Assembly (NCBI GenBank): GCA_951213105.1 | Contig: OX578145.1 | Coordinates: forward strand, 15,554,034 to 15,618,033 | DNA: 64,000 bases | Reading direction: 5' to 3' | Origin: Amaurobius ferox | Lineage: Eukaryota; Arthropoda; Arachnida; Araneae; Amaurobiidae | Shown: in pieces, positions 10,736 to 22,104 of the stretch | How positions within the stretch are numbered: the stretch's first letter is position 1 | Layout of the letters: every line of letters starts with the position of its first letter | Program-made: the position numbers and the translations under genes | The notes under the pieces: model-generated | What the model was told of the DNA's origin: nothing | What the model saw: the letters and a program-made list of their open reading frames with translations, nothing else | Databases searched by the model: none

Positions 10736-10860
10736 GCCTTGCTGTCCCAACCGGGAATCGAACCCTGGATCTCCGAACTGACTAGCCGACGCTCTACCGT
10801 TAAGTTATTGGGACGAAATTGTAAGCTCTTATCATCTAAGTTGACTCTGCAACGTGTTGT
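10735..10860 (-). repeat. tRNA-like SINE with intact acceptor stem
   Basis: On the minus strand 10814 to 10744 gives a 71-nt tRNA-like unit. It starts GTCCCAA and ends TTGGGAC, a perfect 7-bp acceptor stem, with D-arm AACGGTAGAGC and B box GGTTCGATTCC. The anticodon arm pairs poorly and lacks the usual T33, so a functional tRNA is doubtful. The upstream leader ATAAGAGCTT...AATTTCGTCC is shared with 7600-7640, which argues for a SINE or repeated tRNA pseudogene. Confidence 0.6.
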
Positions 10861-10879
10861 TTATAAAACGCAAAACCCG

Positions 10880-11215
10880 CCTATAAGGGGCGTCCCCCAA
10901 AATATGTTAAACACTCCATTGCAGTCCTTCCACGTGGATGGCACAAAATTTTCGGCTGGCCACGTAGGACTGAAATTATTTGTTCTCATGTAAGCTCGCA
11001 AAAATGACGGCTTAAAGCAAGTTTCCTACTGTCATTGCGGATACCGACAGTCCCATGCTGACGATCGCATAATCAGTCCAAATTTAACCCGTCCATGGAT
11101 GCTGGTATCTGCAGTGAGGTGTTTTCCATAAGTGTTATTTATTTTAGCACCCATGAATAGGGAATTCATTCACCAGTAAACCTATTGTGTGTCGCATAAA
11201 GACCGTCTGCAACAG
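10880..11215. other. Unassigned sequence
   Basis: No repeat partner in the window and no coding signal was recognised. Confidence 0.3.
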
Positions 11216-11860
11216 TCTTAATTTTTTAATATTTTGAACTATATTTCTTTTTTTTCGAAAAATGTTTTTATCTCAAACAGTTTTGGCTTCATTTTGCTAT
11301 CGATTTATCTTCGAAACTATACGAAATATATATAAATAGCATGCGACAAAAATATGCAATGGGAAATCCAGTTTGTAAATCAATAATTTGCTTTTGCAAA
11401 GCTTTTTTAATTTTTGAGCAATCTTCTTGTCAAGTTGAATATTATATTTTTTTTTCATTGTTAAAATAAATAATGTTTATATCTCGAAAACTAAAGTTCT
11501 AGTTAAAAACGAAAAAGAAGTGATTTGCAGAGCTTTGAAAGAAGTATATATAATTGGATTTTAGATCGGATTCTTAGTTTTCGATATACAATGGTTATAA
11601 TTTCGATATTTTAATATTAAAAACTATTTCGAAAAGATGGTTGCGATTTCAATATTTTATCTAACTATAAACAAACAGTTCGAGAGTAATTTGTAACCCC
11701 TTTAAAATCCTTGAAAAACTAGCGTATATGATTAGAAGTCTGCAAACAGTTTTTTTGATAGTCCTATCTGTATTGAAACTTTCAGAGCATCATTTAATAC
11801 TCTATCATTAAAACTAAAAATTTTAAAACATTATAATATAACTTTGACTCATTTCATCTT
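11216..11860 (+). repeat. Dispersed repeat F, copy 1
   Basis: Segments such as ATTTCGATATTTTAATATT and the phrase ATATATAATTG match 40130-40850 in inverse orientation. Repeated ATATTTTGAAC.AT and 'atatctcgaaaac' phrases occur. The class is unknown. Confidence 0.5.
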
Positions 11861-11982
11861 TTTGACTTCGGGTTTATGGGTTCTCTTGCACTGACGAAGG
11901 AGATCCAACGTGTCCTTGAAACAGCTGTGTGCTGCATTTTGTCTTATTTATGCTTACGAACGTCACTCGAGCTTTCCCCACT

Positions 11983-12195
11983 TATTAATTACAATTTAAT
12001 TCACTCAAAACATATTTTAAAAGCAAGACTTGACAAATATGAGTTTTTTTCACCTATTAATTATAATTTAATTCAATCAAACAAATATTAAAAGCAAGAC
12101 TTAACACACAAGAGTTTTCCTTACTTAATAATTATAATTTAATTCAATCAAACACATATCAAAAGCAAGACTTGACACATAAGAATTTTTTTAAA
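11983..12195. repeat. Tandem repeat, three units of about 71 bp
   Basis: Each unit carries TTAATTATAATTTAATTCA and AAAAGCAAGACTTGACA. Units begin near 11983, 12056 and 12126. Confidence 0.8.
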
Positions 12196-12645
12196 AAATC
12201 CATTTCTATTCGCAGCTCATAGAATCTCGGCTGCTGAGACAGCTATTAAGTTTTATCCGGAATCAATTGCCTGGAAATATCTTCCTAACCTAGACTCATA
12301 TTTCCCATCATTACATATCAAGGGTTTGGTTCTAAATCTGATATTTCTCCTTGCTCAAGAATAGAATACAATTGTTCCAAATCATTTTCTATCCATCATC
12401 ACTCGACAAAGGCTCTTAAGATAACTCCAAAGGTATTAAAATGGACAGGTTTATAGCTGGACTTATCTACTCAACCAGACAATAAAGACAAATCGGTAAA
12501 TATAGATCTTTATTTACCACACGCCAGTTTTTGGAAATATATATATATGAACAAATATATGTTCCGTGGTAATTGAATTTATTTTTCAGACTGTAAGTAC
12601 AAGCTAAAATATCTGAAAGGTGATCATTTATATTAATATTTATAA

Positions 12646-12900
12646 CTAGTGAGACCCGCGGGCATTCTGCCCTATAAGTAATAAACAAGAAACACGCAAG
12701 AAAGTTTCCAACTTTTGTTGAGTTTGTTTACAGAGTTGGGTCGTATATCTGAAATAAAAATTTATAAAATGATAAGAAATAAAAGAACCTCATGGCCTCA
12801 CTTTCGGTATCTGATTTCATACGCTCGTAAAGCTCCAGAGTTCATGAAATGTTTATCCGTGATTGAAACACGGTTTTGCAGCAGCGTTACCCAGAGATAG
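12646..12900 (-). mobile_element. Helitron-like 3' end, family K, copy 1
   Basis: On the minus strand the sequence ends GGGCAGAATGCCC (5-bp hairpin stem), CGCGGGTCTCA, then CTAG at 12649-12646 and T. This is a Helitron-type terminus distinct from family G. The phrase TATCTGATTTCATACGC.CG is shared with the copy at 42269-43068. The 5' end is not resolved. Confidence 0.55.
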
Positions 12901-12949
12901 ATAGATAGACCGATAAATCAAGGTGTTTATATTATTAATAATTTGCATT

Positions 12950-13320
12950 GGTCGAGTTTCAGCCTTTTACGTCACCTTTAGAGTGGGGGATTCTGGAGGA
13001 TTCTGAGAGACTTTACTCCCCCCCAACCCCTCATTTCGTCCACATCAGGAGGAAAAGTGAAATTCCAGCTTCGTTAGGTTCGGTCCAGTGATCGATATTA
13101 TAAGTATGAAAAGGTTCAGCCTTCTAAGTCACCAAAAGGTCTTCTGGAGAGTTTAAAAAAACTGTTTGAAATCTCCCATTTTGTACTCCCCTCCCCCGGA
13201 AAAGTGAGGTAAATAAAAAATCCGGCTTAGTTAGGTTCTATACGGTAGTCGATACTAAAAGTATGCAAAGATTCAGCCTTCTAGGTCACCGCAGAGCTAC
13301 TAGAAAGAAAAAATACGTTA
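12950..13320. repeat. Tandem repeat, period about 158 bp
   Basis: Two full units and the start of a third, each beginning near TTCAGCCTTCTA.GTCACC (12958, 13115, 13274) and containing a CTCCCCCC tract and TTAGGTTC. Confidence 0.75.
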
Positions 13321-13599
13321 GACAATTGTATATATATAGTAATTCTATTTTTCAAGTTAGCTACTAATGTTGTCGATTAATTTTTATCTATTGTGATTAT
13401 TTACGTTAATATAATCTATTTTAATATCATTTATATCCATAGCATGGTTCGAAATATAATTTTCTTACAGACTACAGCCATTATTGTCGGGAATTATTAT
13501 TGAGATTCTAAGTTATTATTGTTTCTAATCATGTAAGTTATAAATAAGATATCTAATTTTTTATTTTTACATCATTCCAAAATGACGTGGCTAAACTTG

Positions 13600-14215
13600 C
13601 TATGAAAGTTCATGAGTAGGTATGATTTAAATAAAACTAAGTTTTTTTTTTGTTTTGTAACTCAAGAACGTGAATTATTATTTTATCATACGTAGTATTG
13701 AGAAAATATTGTTTTTTCACGAAAATTTTAGACTTCGAAATTTTGATGTCAAATATATGTTTTAAGACCTCTTGAACACGTTTTGACTACTTTTGAAGTG
13801 ATGGCTGTCTGATATATATTATTAGATTTTCACTAAACTTTATATCCGGCTTTTGTTATCGAAAAATCTAGAATTGATAGAATTTTTTTTTTAAATTCAA
13901 GCGAAAACTTCGAAATTGATTCAACATTTTATATATATATATATTTTTAACATGGCAGCATAGGACAAAATTTGATATAACCATGCATAAAATGGATTAT
14001 TTATGGCTCAGTGATCGCGAAACTTAATAGTTTCAATTATTGTTGCCAAAAATGGCCGCAATACAATTTTTGTGTTCGTGACGTCATAGCCCCCCCACGA
14101 AGATACATTGCAAAGTATGGTATCAATCGAAAGATTTTGTCAAGCCCTTTAAAGCGAAGGATAATACACTATGACTGCAATCATGTAAAATTTGAAAAAA
14201 AAAAAAACCAAGCTA
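13600..14215 (-). repeat. Dispersed repeat D, copy 1
   Basis: On the minus strand it matches 18990-19860 and 41065-41895, sharing AAGGGCTTGA.AAAAT, AATGACGTCAC and CAATTATTGAAACTATTAA. The interior is noncoding. Confidence 0.7.
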
Positions 14216-15218
14216 CTTAAAAATGAATTCTGGTATGAGAACGTCGAGTTGAGCCACATTCAAGTTCATTTTATCAGTTATCGTGTCTGTACAAGCTCGA
14301 GCTGTGTGTCAAGCACAAGCCAGGCGGTCCTATTTTATTTCCGAAAGTATTCGAAGAATTCGAATCATGTTCAGGATATCTTAAAACATTTTTCTCTCCT
14401 ATCAAAACCTCAAACTCTCCAATTTTTAAGAGTTCATATTTTTACTACAGTCATACACATACAACTGAGTGAGACTGACTGACAGAGATCCGAATGACGC
14501 CGCCTAAACTAATGACGATAGAAACTTGAAATTTTGCATGAATGTGAGACTGAACACATAAGAAATGAACACAAATTTAAAATCTTTGAATTTTGTTAGA
14601 TGCATTTATAAATCGCTGAAATTTTTATTCTACCATTCTGTCGGCTATAACTCGAGAACGACTGGACACACAAAATATATTTTTACACCATCCTACGCAG
14701 AAAATAATATCCTAACTTTTCTTAATAACTTCTACTAATGCATAATCAACCGCTTGTGAGATATCTAACTTTATGGTTGCAGTATACAATTTGTTTCTTC
14801 ACATTCTATTGATCAATTTATTTATAGTTTTCAATTCAGTTGTGATAACAACCGAGTTATGTTTCAAGTACCGAAATCGTTTCTTGGCTATTCTTTTAAA
14901 AAAATGTAATTGAAAACAATTGCCATAATTAATTGATTTATCTGAAAACGTTGAGAAAATAGCAACTTACAGTGATCAGAGATGAAACATTGTTTCACAT
15001 ACCTCGATCCCCATTGTTAACAGATTTATAAAATCTATGCAACTTTGATGCTTGCATTTGAAACGGATTTTGATACTCAGAATTTTTATTCAGTGTGATG
15101 GCTGTTGGATAGTGTCATGGATAGTGTCACACTGAGTGATCACTATCCATGAAGTTCTATAATGTTTCGATTACTGTAACAATAATAATAAAATAGTATG
15201 GAAACACGTCGAACTAAT
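14216..15218. other. Unassigned AT-rich sequence
   Basis: It includes a short inverted repeat around 15108-15155 built on GGATAGTG and CACTATCC. No gene, boundary or repeat partner was recognised. Confidence 0.3.
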
Positions 15219-15317
15219 TAAAACTTTAAAATCAAAGACAACCAAAAAATAGGTTTAAAAGTTTCATTAAAATGCTTTTAAACTTATTTTTTGGTTGTCT
15301 TTGATTTTAAAGTTTTA
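15219..15317. repeat. Near-perfect 43-bp hairpin
   Basis: Arms 15219-15261 and 15275-15317 are reverse complements at 42 of 43 positions, with a 13-base spacer. The arm begins TAAAACTTTAAAATCAAAG. Such a young, almost uncorrupted palindrome could be a foldback MITE or a small-RNA hairpin. Confidence 0.9.
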
Positions 15318-15334
15318 CTGTAACAATATCTACA

Positions 15335-15640
15335 GTCGTTAAGTTGGGAGCTAATTCCAACTTTTGTGGACACCTATTTTTGTGGTTCGATATTCTTCAG
15401 CATTAACGGGTTTATCATAAGCTCTATTTGCTTTGAAAAGTCTTATTAAGCGCAAAGTTATCGTTATATGCAGGTTTACTCAAAGACAAATTATCGTTAT
15501 AGACAAGTTTGATATGCATTAGTACTGAAAAAATTCTGATGGAACGGCAAAAAATATCGTTATGGACAGGTTGTAGAGTTCATACGTTTTCATATGGATT
15601 AAAACATACACCCAACTCTGTTTCACTCGGTAGATACCTC
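15335..15640. mobile_element. Possible Tigger/pogo-type terminal region
   Basis: It starts CAGTCGTTAAGTTGGGAG and has repeated ATCGTTAT.GACA phrases (ATCGTTATATGCAGG, ATCGTTATAGACAAG, ATCGTTATGGACAGG) of the kind found in Tigger termini. A Tigger transposase fossil lies 1.7 kb to the right, with an inverse CTATAACGACAG phrase near 18915. The assignment is inferred. Confidence 0.4.
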
Positions 15641-15908
15641 AAAAATTCGTTCCTCAAAAATTTGTGTAAAAAGACTGTGTAAAAAAAATATAAGTTTCCT
15701 ATAGTAAAATTGGGGATACGTTCCATGTTATCCGAAAACTGTGTAAAATGAAATAAAGAACTAAACTACTTTAGTTTAAAAACCGTGTAAAAAAATGCTG
15801 GAAACTGTAAAAGTTCTGATATGCATACGAATGATATATACATACATATGGAATTTTATTGAGCAATAAAACTTAAAAGACATAATTCATAGGTAAAAAT
15901 AAGTAGCG

Positions 15909-17218
15909 CAAGCAAAAACAAGAAAGATCAATCATGCTTAAAGCATTGATTATGAAACACTTTCCAACTTCAATGCAATTTTATTTAAACATCTCTAAAA
16001 TGCAATACATTCCTAAGTGATATTTTAAAACTTATCGCAATACTACATTAATTTATTATACTTGAAAACTTAAACCTTCATCGAAAAAAATGAACTTCAT
16101 TCAAATGACGGCATTGAAATATAAATTGCCGGGTTTAAACATCTCTAAAATGCGATACATTCCTCGGTAATATTTTAAAACTATCGTAATACTACGATAA
16201 TTTATTATATTTGAAAACTTCATCGAAAACAACTGAAATTCATTCAAATGACGTCATAGAAAACATAACACGTTTGGCTCTCTCTATAAAAGCAACATTT
16301 CATTCATAACATTTTCCCAATCATTTCATTCATCACAGTACTAAAATAATTTATTTTACTTAAAAACTTAAAACCATGGAGCTACAAGTAATTAAACTCT
16401 ATGGTTAAAACTTCATCGAAAAAAATCGTCCTTCTCTCTGTAAAGTCAATGAATATTTCATTCATATCAGCTATGCAGACTCCATGAGCTAAATACTTTT
16501 GCGTTAAAAAAATACAGCAATTCTTGTACAACTCATCCTACATATTTTGCTGTTTACATTTTACATAAGTGAAAAATAGGCTTCGTTGTAAAAAATAATC
16601 AAATTTGGATGAGCATTTAAATTCACATATATTGTCATTGCATTGTTTCAGTATGTAGATGCACAGAATTTAAGCAAAAATAAAGCGGTTTTAGGACGGA
16701 TACAACACTCAATATGAATTAAAAAGAACTTAAAAAAATCACGATTTGGAGACAAGATAGATGCCATATTTTATTTTGAAGTGGGTCACGTGATCTATTC
16801 ATATCATGGTCACGTGATCGTTTCATATAAGAGGTGTAATTATTATTTTAATTTTTATTTAAAAAACTACTGAATATATTTTGCTGAAATTTTTTTTATA
16901 TATTTTATGGAATAATGTGAATATTACCTAAAATTTTCGAAGCAATTTGTGAATTTTAAATCCGCTTAAAAAATGTTTGAAAAATTGGGTCCCACAGGGT
17001 TCAATGTATTTCATTTTTTCAACCCGGGTTCAATCCAAAACTAATTGGGTGATATTATTCATTTATATTTCCATAGGTCCTACAGACCGTCTGAACAACA
17101 TACTAAAATTTCATTTTGATTAAGTCATTTTTACGGCAGTTATCGTGCTAACGGACAGACAGACAGACAGACTGAACAAAGTCATAAACACTTTTCACCT
17201 TTGTTGTAAAGTGTTAAA
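15909..17218 (+). repeat. Dispersed repeat C, copy 1 (longest plus-strand copy)
   Basis: It runs from CAAGAAAGATCAATCATGC to TTGTTGTAAAGTGTTAAAAA. It holds GGTCACGTGATC motifs, the phrase CAACCCGGGTTCAATCC and a GACAGACAGACAGAC tract close to the right end. Other copies are at 26340, 47448, 50100, 58035 and 59925. The subterminal AACACTTTCCAAC near the left resembles the complement of the right end. The class is unknown and it is noncoding. Confidence 0.75.
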
Positions 17219-17289
17219 AAAGGAATCTGTTAATCCAAAATTAAGAATAGAAAACTCAAAATTAAAAATATAAATAAAGAAATAATATT

Positions 17290-18770
17290 TAGTTACGTAA
17301 TTATTCGTCGCGACGAACTGGACCAAAGTCGTTATCATCACTAGAGATAACCACATCCGTCAAGCTCTTTAATGGAGATTTTTGTCCGTTAATACTGTTT
17401 TGAACTGCCGAACTACTTTCCGAAATGTCTTGCGCTGTCGACTTTTTATAAAAAAATCTGTTATAGACAGTTGAACTTTTGGTTTTTTAAGTTCTTTATA
17501 CAACTTTTGATACCCAGCCAAACTCGTATATAACTCGTTCGAATTTTAGAGCACGTTCCATGTTTGGATCAATTTTTAAAAAATCTGATGCGGGCAGCAC
17601 ATGACTTTCCTTATATAATGCAATAAATTTACTACTTTTACAGTTAAAAAAATGTTATTCTTATAGTAGATACTTATATTCTTTCCAAGATATTGAATTT
17701 TCTTCAATGAGTCGTCATTTTCATTGATTTAGTGTCATTTTTATCCATTTGGCGAGATTTTCGTTAATTTGGCAACATTTAAAAAGTCGCCTAGTTGGCG
17801 ACATGCCGCCAAACTCGTCACCAAAATCTCACCAAGCGTTATGGACGGACAAGTAAGTTATTCTTATAGCTGATTGCCGTTCAGATACAAAAGTATTACT
17901 TAAAGTATATTTTCTCGTGAATGGAATGAGCTGGATCCACGAGAATAATGTCACCCAATTTATCGCATGATATTACACATATGAAAAGTGAACATGTTTC
18001 TCAACAGTTAATATATTTTTTTTAATTTATGAGATTTTTTTTATAAATTTATTTGAAATGTGCAATATCTCGAAAACGGTTCATGCTAGCGTTCTAAAGT
18101 TAATGTACGTTTTCTAAGGAAAAATTACATAAGAAATGTCTATTTGCGGAACTTTAATAAAGGTTTTGATTTTTTGATTATTTTTTAAGAATTTCACTCG
18201 GACGTTTAGGGAGGTTCTGAACATTCGATTGTGTTTTAAAACAATAGACTTCCAGTATGCATGGATTGTGATTATTGTACCAAATTTCATTCGAATCGCT
18301 CCATTCGTTTGTGAGACATCGTCTCCACAGACTCACTTACACACACACACAGACACACACACACACACACACACACATACTTTCACACAGAAATCACTTC
18401 AAAAATGTTCGATTCGTGATCAGGGAATGCTTGAAACGTGCTCTCCCGTCGAAAACTCGCATTCGAATTTTCGATCCCGTCACAATACTTTTTCCTTATA
18501 CATTTTGTATATAAGGAAAGTAAAAATGATTCACCATACATTTCCCAAATGTTAGAAACCTCGCCAAATAAACTAGTAGTTATTTAACATATTTCGGCCT
18601 CATCCTCGTTATCGCTATTAGTACTATTACCGTCATCTGTTATTAAATCAATCAGATCATTCACATCTAGAGGTTTATCTATCATTAATTCGTAATTTGT
18701 TTGATACATTGGTACCAAAGACTGCAATTTATACTAGACTCATGGTCACGTGCATAAGTATAAGACAATG
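17290..18770 (-). pseudogene. Tigger/pogo (CENP-B-like DDE) transposase C-terminus, fossil
   Basis: Translated on the minus strand, 18700-18580 reads an acidic tail region with ELMIDKPLDVNDLIDLITDD and NSDNEDEAE. After removal of the A repeat at 17584-18522, the same strand continues with DPNMERALKFERVIYE and, after a frame change, QKLYKELKKPKVQLSITDFF and a Ser/Asp-rich end at about 17310. An acidic stretch, a helical segment and a terminal SITDFF motif are the usual order at the C-terminus of Tigger-type transposases. Catalytic DDE blocks were not found upstream. The frame is broken by frameshifts as well as by the insertion. Confidence 0.6.
17584..18522 (+). repeat. Repeat A, copy 1 (inserted in Tigger fossil)
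   Basis: It starts TCTGATGCGGGCAGCAC after an A-run and ends in a hairpin (CTTTTTCCTTATACATTTTG / ATATAAGGAAAGTA). In order it holds the TTTGGCGA module (about 17735-17825), a 'cgtgaatggaatgagctgga' block and an (AC)n tract at 18340-18376. Coding fossil of a Tigger transposase lies on both sides, which fixes the insertion boundaries. Confidence 0.8.
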
Positions 18771-18989
18771 ACTTTGAAATCATGTTAGATCAAATAAATT
18801 TTCAAAAAAAGAAAACTTTTTTGAACCGTGTAACTTCAAATTCGTATAAAAAAAAGGGTGTAAAAAGAAAGTTGGTCTAAAAGTGGCACAACTCTTAAAC
18901 AATCCATTACACCTATAACGACAGAAGAGAATCACAAAAAGACTAAGATTTAAAATCCAAACTTAACTAAAGAACCATACTTATTAACT

Positions 18990-19860
18990 AAAATTAGCTG
19001 GAATGTGGCTTAACTTGACTTTCTCAATGAATTTGCAAGTTACTTAAAAATGGATTCTCATACTATAATCCACTTATTTTGGCAAATTTTGAAGGAAAAA
19101 TTTGAAAATTCGGCATCGTTGGTTCAAATGGTCACAATTATAATATGTTACTATTGATTTTAGAGGGCTTGAAAAAATCTTTCGATTGATACCAAGTTTG
19201 ACGATGATTCCCGAAGGGAGTTACTGAACATCCCCACCCCCCACACCATAAGAACTCCAATGACGTCACAAACAGAAAAATTGTGCCGCGACATTTTTCA
19301 CTACAATAATTGAAACTATTAAGTCTCGTGATCATTGGGCTATAACTAAACCCTTTTATCCATAATTATGTCAAATTTTGTCCTATGCCGTCATGTTAGA
19401 AGAATATAAAATTTCGAATCCATTTCGAAGTTTTCACTCGAATTTCAAAAAAATTCTATCTAGTTCTGAATGTTTCGTTAACAGAGCTGAATATAAAGTT
19501 TCGTGAAAATCAAATAATATTTGTGGCCAGTGTTTCTTTCTAGCATACTTCCGGGGGGAGGGGGCTTCGCACCTAGGGAGATATTTTATGTTAACCTAGT
19601 TTCTATTTATGTGTCAGCATTTAGATATATTTATATAGGGCAACATAGAAAATGTGTCCCCTCTAAAGTTACATTCGCCCCCCCCCCAGCCAAAAAGTCC
19701 TGAAAAAAAAATTGTAGCAGCTATCGTATACACAAAAACTCGACCACAGACAGACGTCACTCTAAAAATAGTCGAAACGTGTTTAGGAGATCCTAAAACA
19801 TATATCGACATCAAAATCTCGAAATCGAAAATTGCCGTGAAAAACTATACTTTCTCTATA
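18990..19860 (+). repeat. Dispersed repeat D, copy 2
   Basis: It matches 41065-41895 along its length, including GGGCTTGA.AAAAT, AATGACGTCAC and the end phrase AAAATCTCGAA. It is interrupted by a MITE at 19528-19710. Confidence 0.75.
19528..19710. mobile_element. hAT-type MITE inserted in repeat D
   Basis: The left end is CAGTGTTTCTTTC. The right end is a decayed CCTGAAAAAAAAA. The flanks TTTGTGGC and ATTGTAGC agree at 6 of 8 bases. The uninterrupted D copy at about 41728 reads ATATTTGTGGAAGCTAT, confirming the empty site. Confidence 0.7.
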
Positions 19861-20267
19861 CTATTTTCACTACCATGAAAAAATAAAGCTGATATTACAA
19901 ATTCTTGCTGTCTGAACATAAGACCCACATTGAACTTATGTACAATTAAAATACTTTTATAGCACAGGTCTATCGAAGAAAAACTCGTACCCATACTGAG
20001 AGTGGCAATACACTTTAAAAACTCAAGCTCTACCACTTCCCTCTAAAATAACTCAAAGATTACCTGAAAAACATCAATCAGACTGTTTGTTCTGTAGTCA
20101 TACTTGGTTATCTTCGATCAACATCCATCCTACGATTCTAGCTCATCCTACCGCACGCAAACACTTGAGAAATCCTTTCTCCCATTTCAATCCGAAAAGA
20201 AAGTTTTATCTAGCCTCAACTACAGGATGGCAGAAATTGCTTGACTGGCCACTGATTGGTGCTTTTT

Positions 20268-21082
20268 AATTTCCCTGCAATACATGCTAATGTTTAGGGA
20301 AAGTATTGGAATCATGCCGAAAATCGCAACTCGAGTTTTCGACGGATCTACACATTTTGGGACCTCTACACGAAAAAACTATTCTTAGCGTGACGCCTGT
20401 GTGTGTGTGTGTGTGTGTCTGTCTGTATGTACAATGTACTATGCATCGACTCTAACTAAAAAACTAATGGACCGAATTTCATAAAATTTAGTAGGTAAGT
20501 CACTTGTGGGCGATGCTGGTGCTGATTGGTTTTGGGTTCAATTCAGGATACAAAAGCCCGCCTTTTTTTACGAAATGGCCCGCAAAAATTGCCTATATCC
20601 ACTCTAGCTAAAAACTAATAGATCAAATTTTACGAAATTTGGTAGGTAAGTCACTTGTGAGTTACCCTGGTGCTGATTAAATTTTGTACGATTCGGAAAA
20701 AAGAACCTACCTTTTTTGCGAAATAACCCACAAAAATCATCAAAATCTAAAATAAAAATTACATATGCTCAAATATATCAATTAAATGCTTATTTTATAA
20801 GTAATTTTTAACGATCAAAAGACTAATACCAACCCCATTACACTAGGACCTAGCCGTTTTCGAGATAGTTTAGTTTTTTCTCAATTTCGCTACACCATTT
20901 TTGAAAATAAGCCCAGTTACCAAATGAGAACGAAAATTGATTTAAAAGTGCAAATTCAGTGTAATTTTAAATAATTATGGATGTTATTTTGTGCAATTAA
21001 ACTCAATGAAATGAGTTATTGAAGAAATAAAGAGAACGTGAATTCCAGTCTACAGGGAAAGTCATATGCTGCCCACATCAGA
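20268..21082 (-). repeat. Repeat B, copy 2
   Basis: On the minus strand it begins TCTGATGTGGGCAGCATATG and ends in the B hairpin with stem TGCAGGGAAA. The interior is as in copy 1 (AACTAATGGACCGAATTT). A (TG)n tract lies at 20398-20418. Confidence 0.75.
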
Positions 21083-21089
21083 TTTTTTT

Positions 21090-22063
21090 TCTTTCCTTGT
21101 AATGCATGGTAATGTATAGGGAAAGTATTGGAATCATTCCAAAAATCGCAACTCGAGTTTTCGACGGATCTACACGTTTTGGGACCTCTGGAATACGAAA
21201 AAACTATTTTTAGCGTGACGTCTGTCTCTGTGTGTGTATGTCTGTCGCCCTGTTTATCTGTGTGTCTGTCTGTGCAATGTATGTACCCACTCTAACTCAA
21301 AAAAAATTTGATGTGGGCAACACATGACTTTCCTTATGTAATGTAATGAATTTACTACTTTTACAGTAAAAACAGTAGGTTTTTCTTATAGTAGATACTA
21401 ATATTCTTTCCAAGATATTGAATTTTCGACAATTAGTCGTCATTTTCATTGATTTAGCGTCATTTTTATCCATTGGGCTAGATTTTCGTTAATTTGGCAA
21501 CATTTCAAAAAGTCGCCAAGTTGGCGACATTTCGCCAAATTCGTCGCCAAAATCTCGCCAAGCGTTATGGATGAAGAAACAAGTTATTCTTACAGAAATA
21601 AATCTCTATTGGCGTTCAAATACAAAAGTATTACTTAAAGTATCTTTTTTCATGAATGGAACGAGCTAGATCCACGAGAATGATGTCACCCAATTTATCA
21701 TATGGTATTACATATGAAAAGTGAACATGTTTTTTAATAGGAAATATTTTTTTTATTTTATATGACTTTTTGATAATTTTTTTTTAAAAAATGTACAATA
21801 TCTCGAGACCGGTTCCTGTTAGCGTTCTAAAATTTATGTCAATCGTTTTCTAATGAAAAATTACATAAGAAATGTCTATTTGCGTAACTTTATTAGCGGT
21901 TTTGATTTTTTGACGATTTTTTCAAAATTTCATTCTAAAATTTAGGGGGTTCTGAACATTCGATTGCATATAGGCTTCCAGTGTTTACGGATTGTGATTT
22001 TTGTACCAAATTTTGTTCAAATCGGTCCATTCGTTCGTCAGTTATCGTCTCCACAGACTCACT

Positions 22064-22104
<41 letters not shown>

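Noticed and set aside
18229..18555. His/Thr-rich ORFs over CACACA tracts, also at 21981-22294
   Set aside because: These are translations of (AC)n microsatellites inside repeat A.
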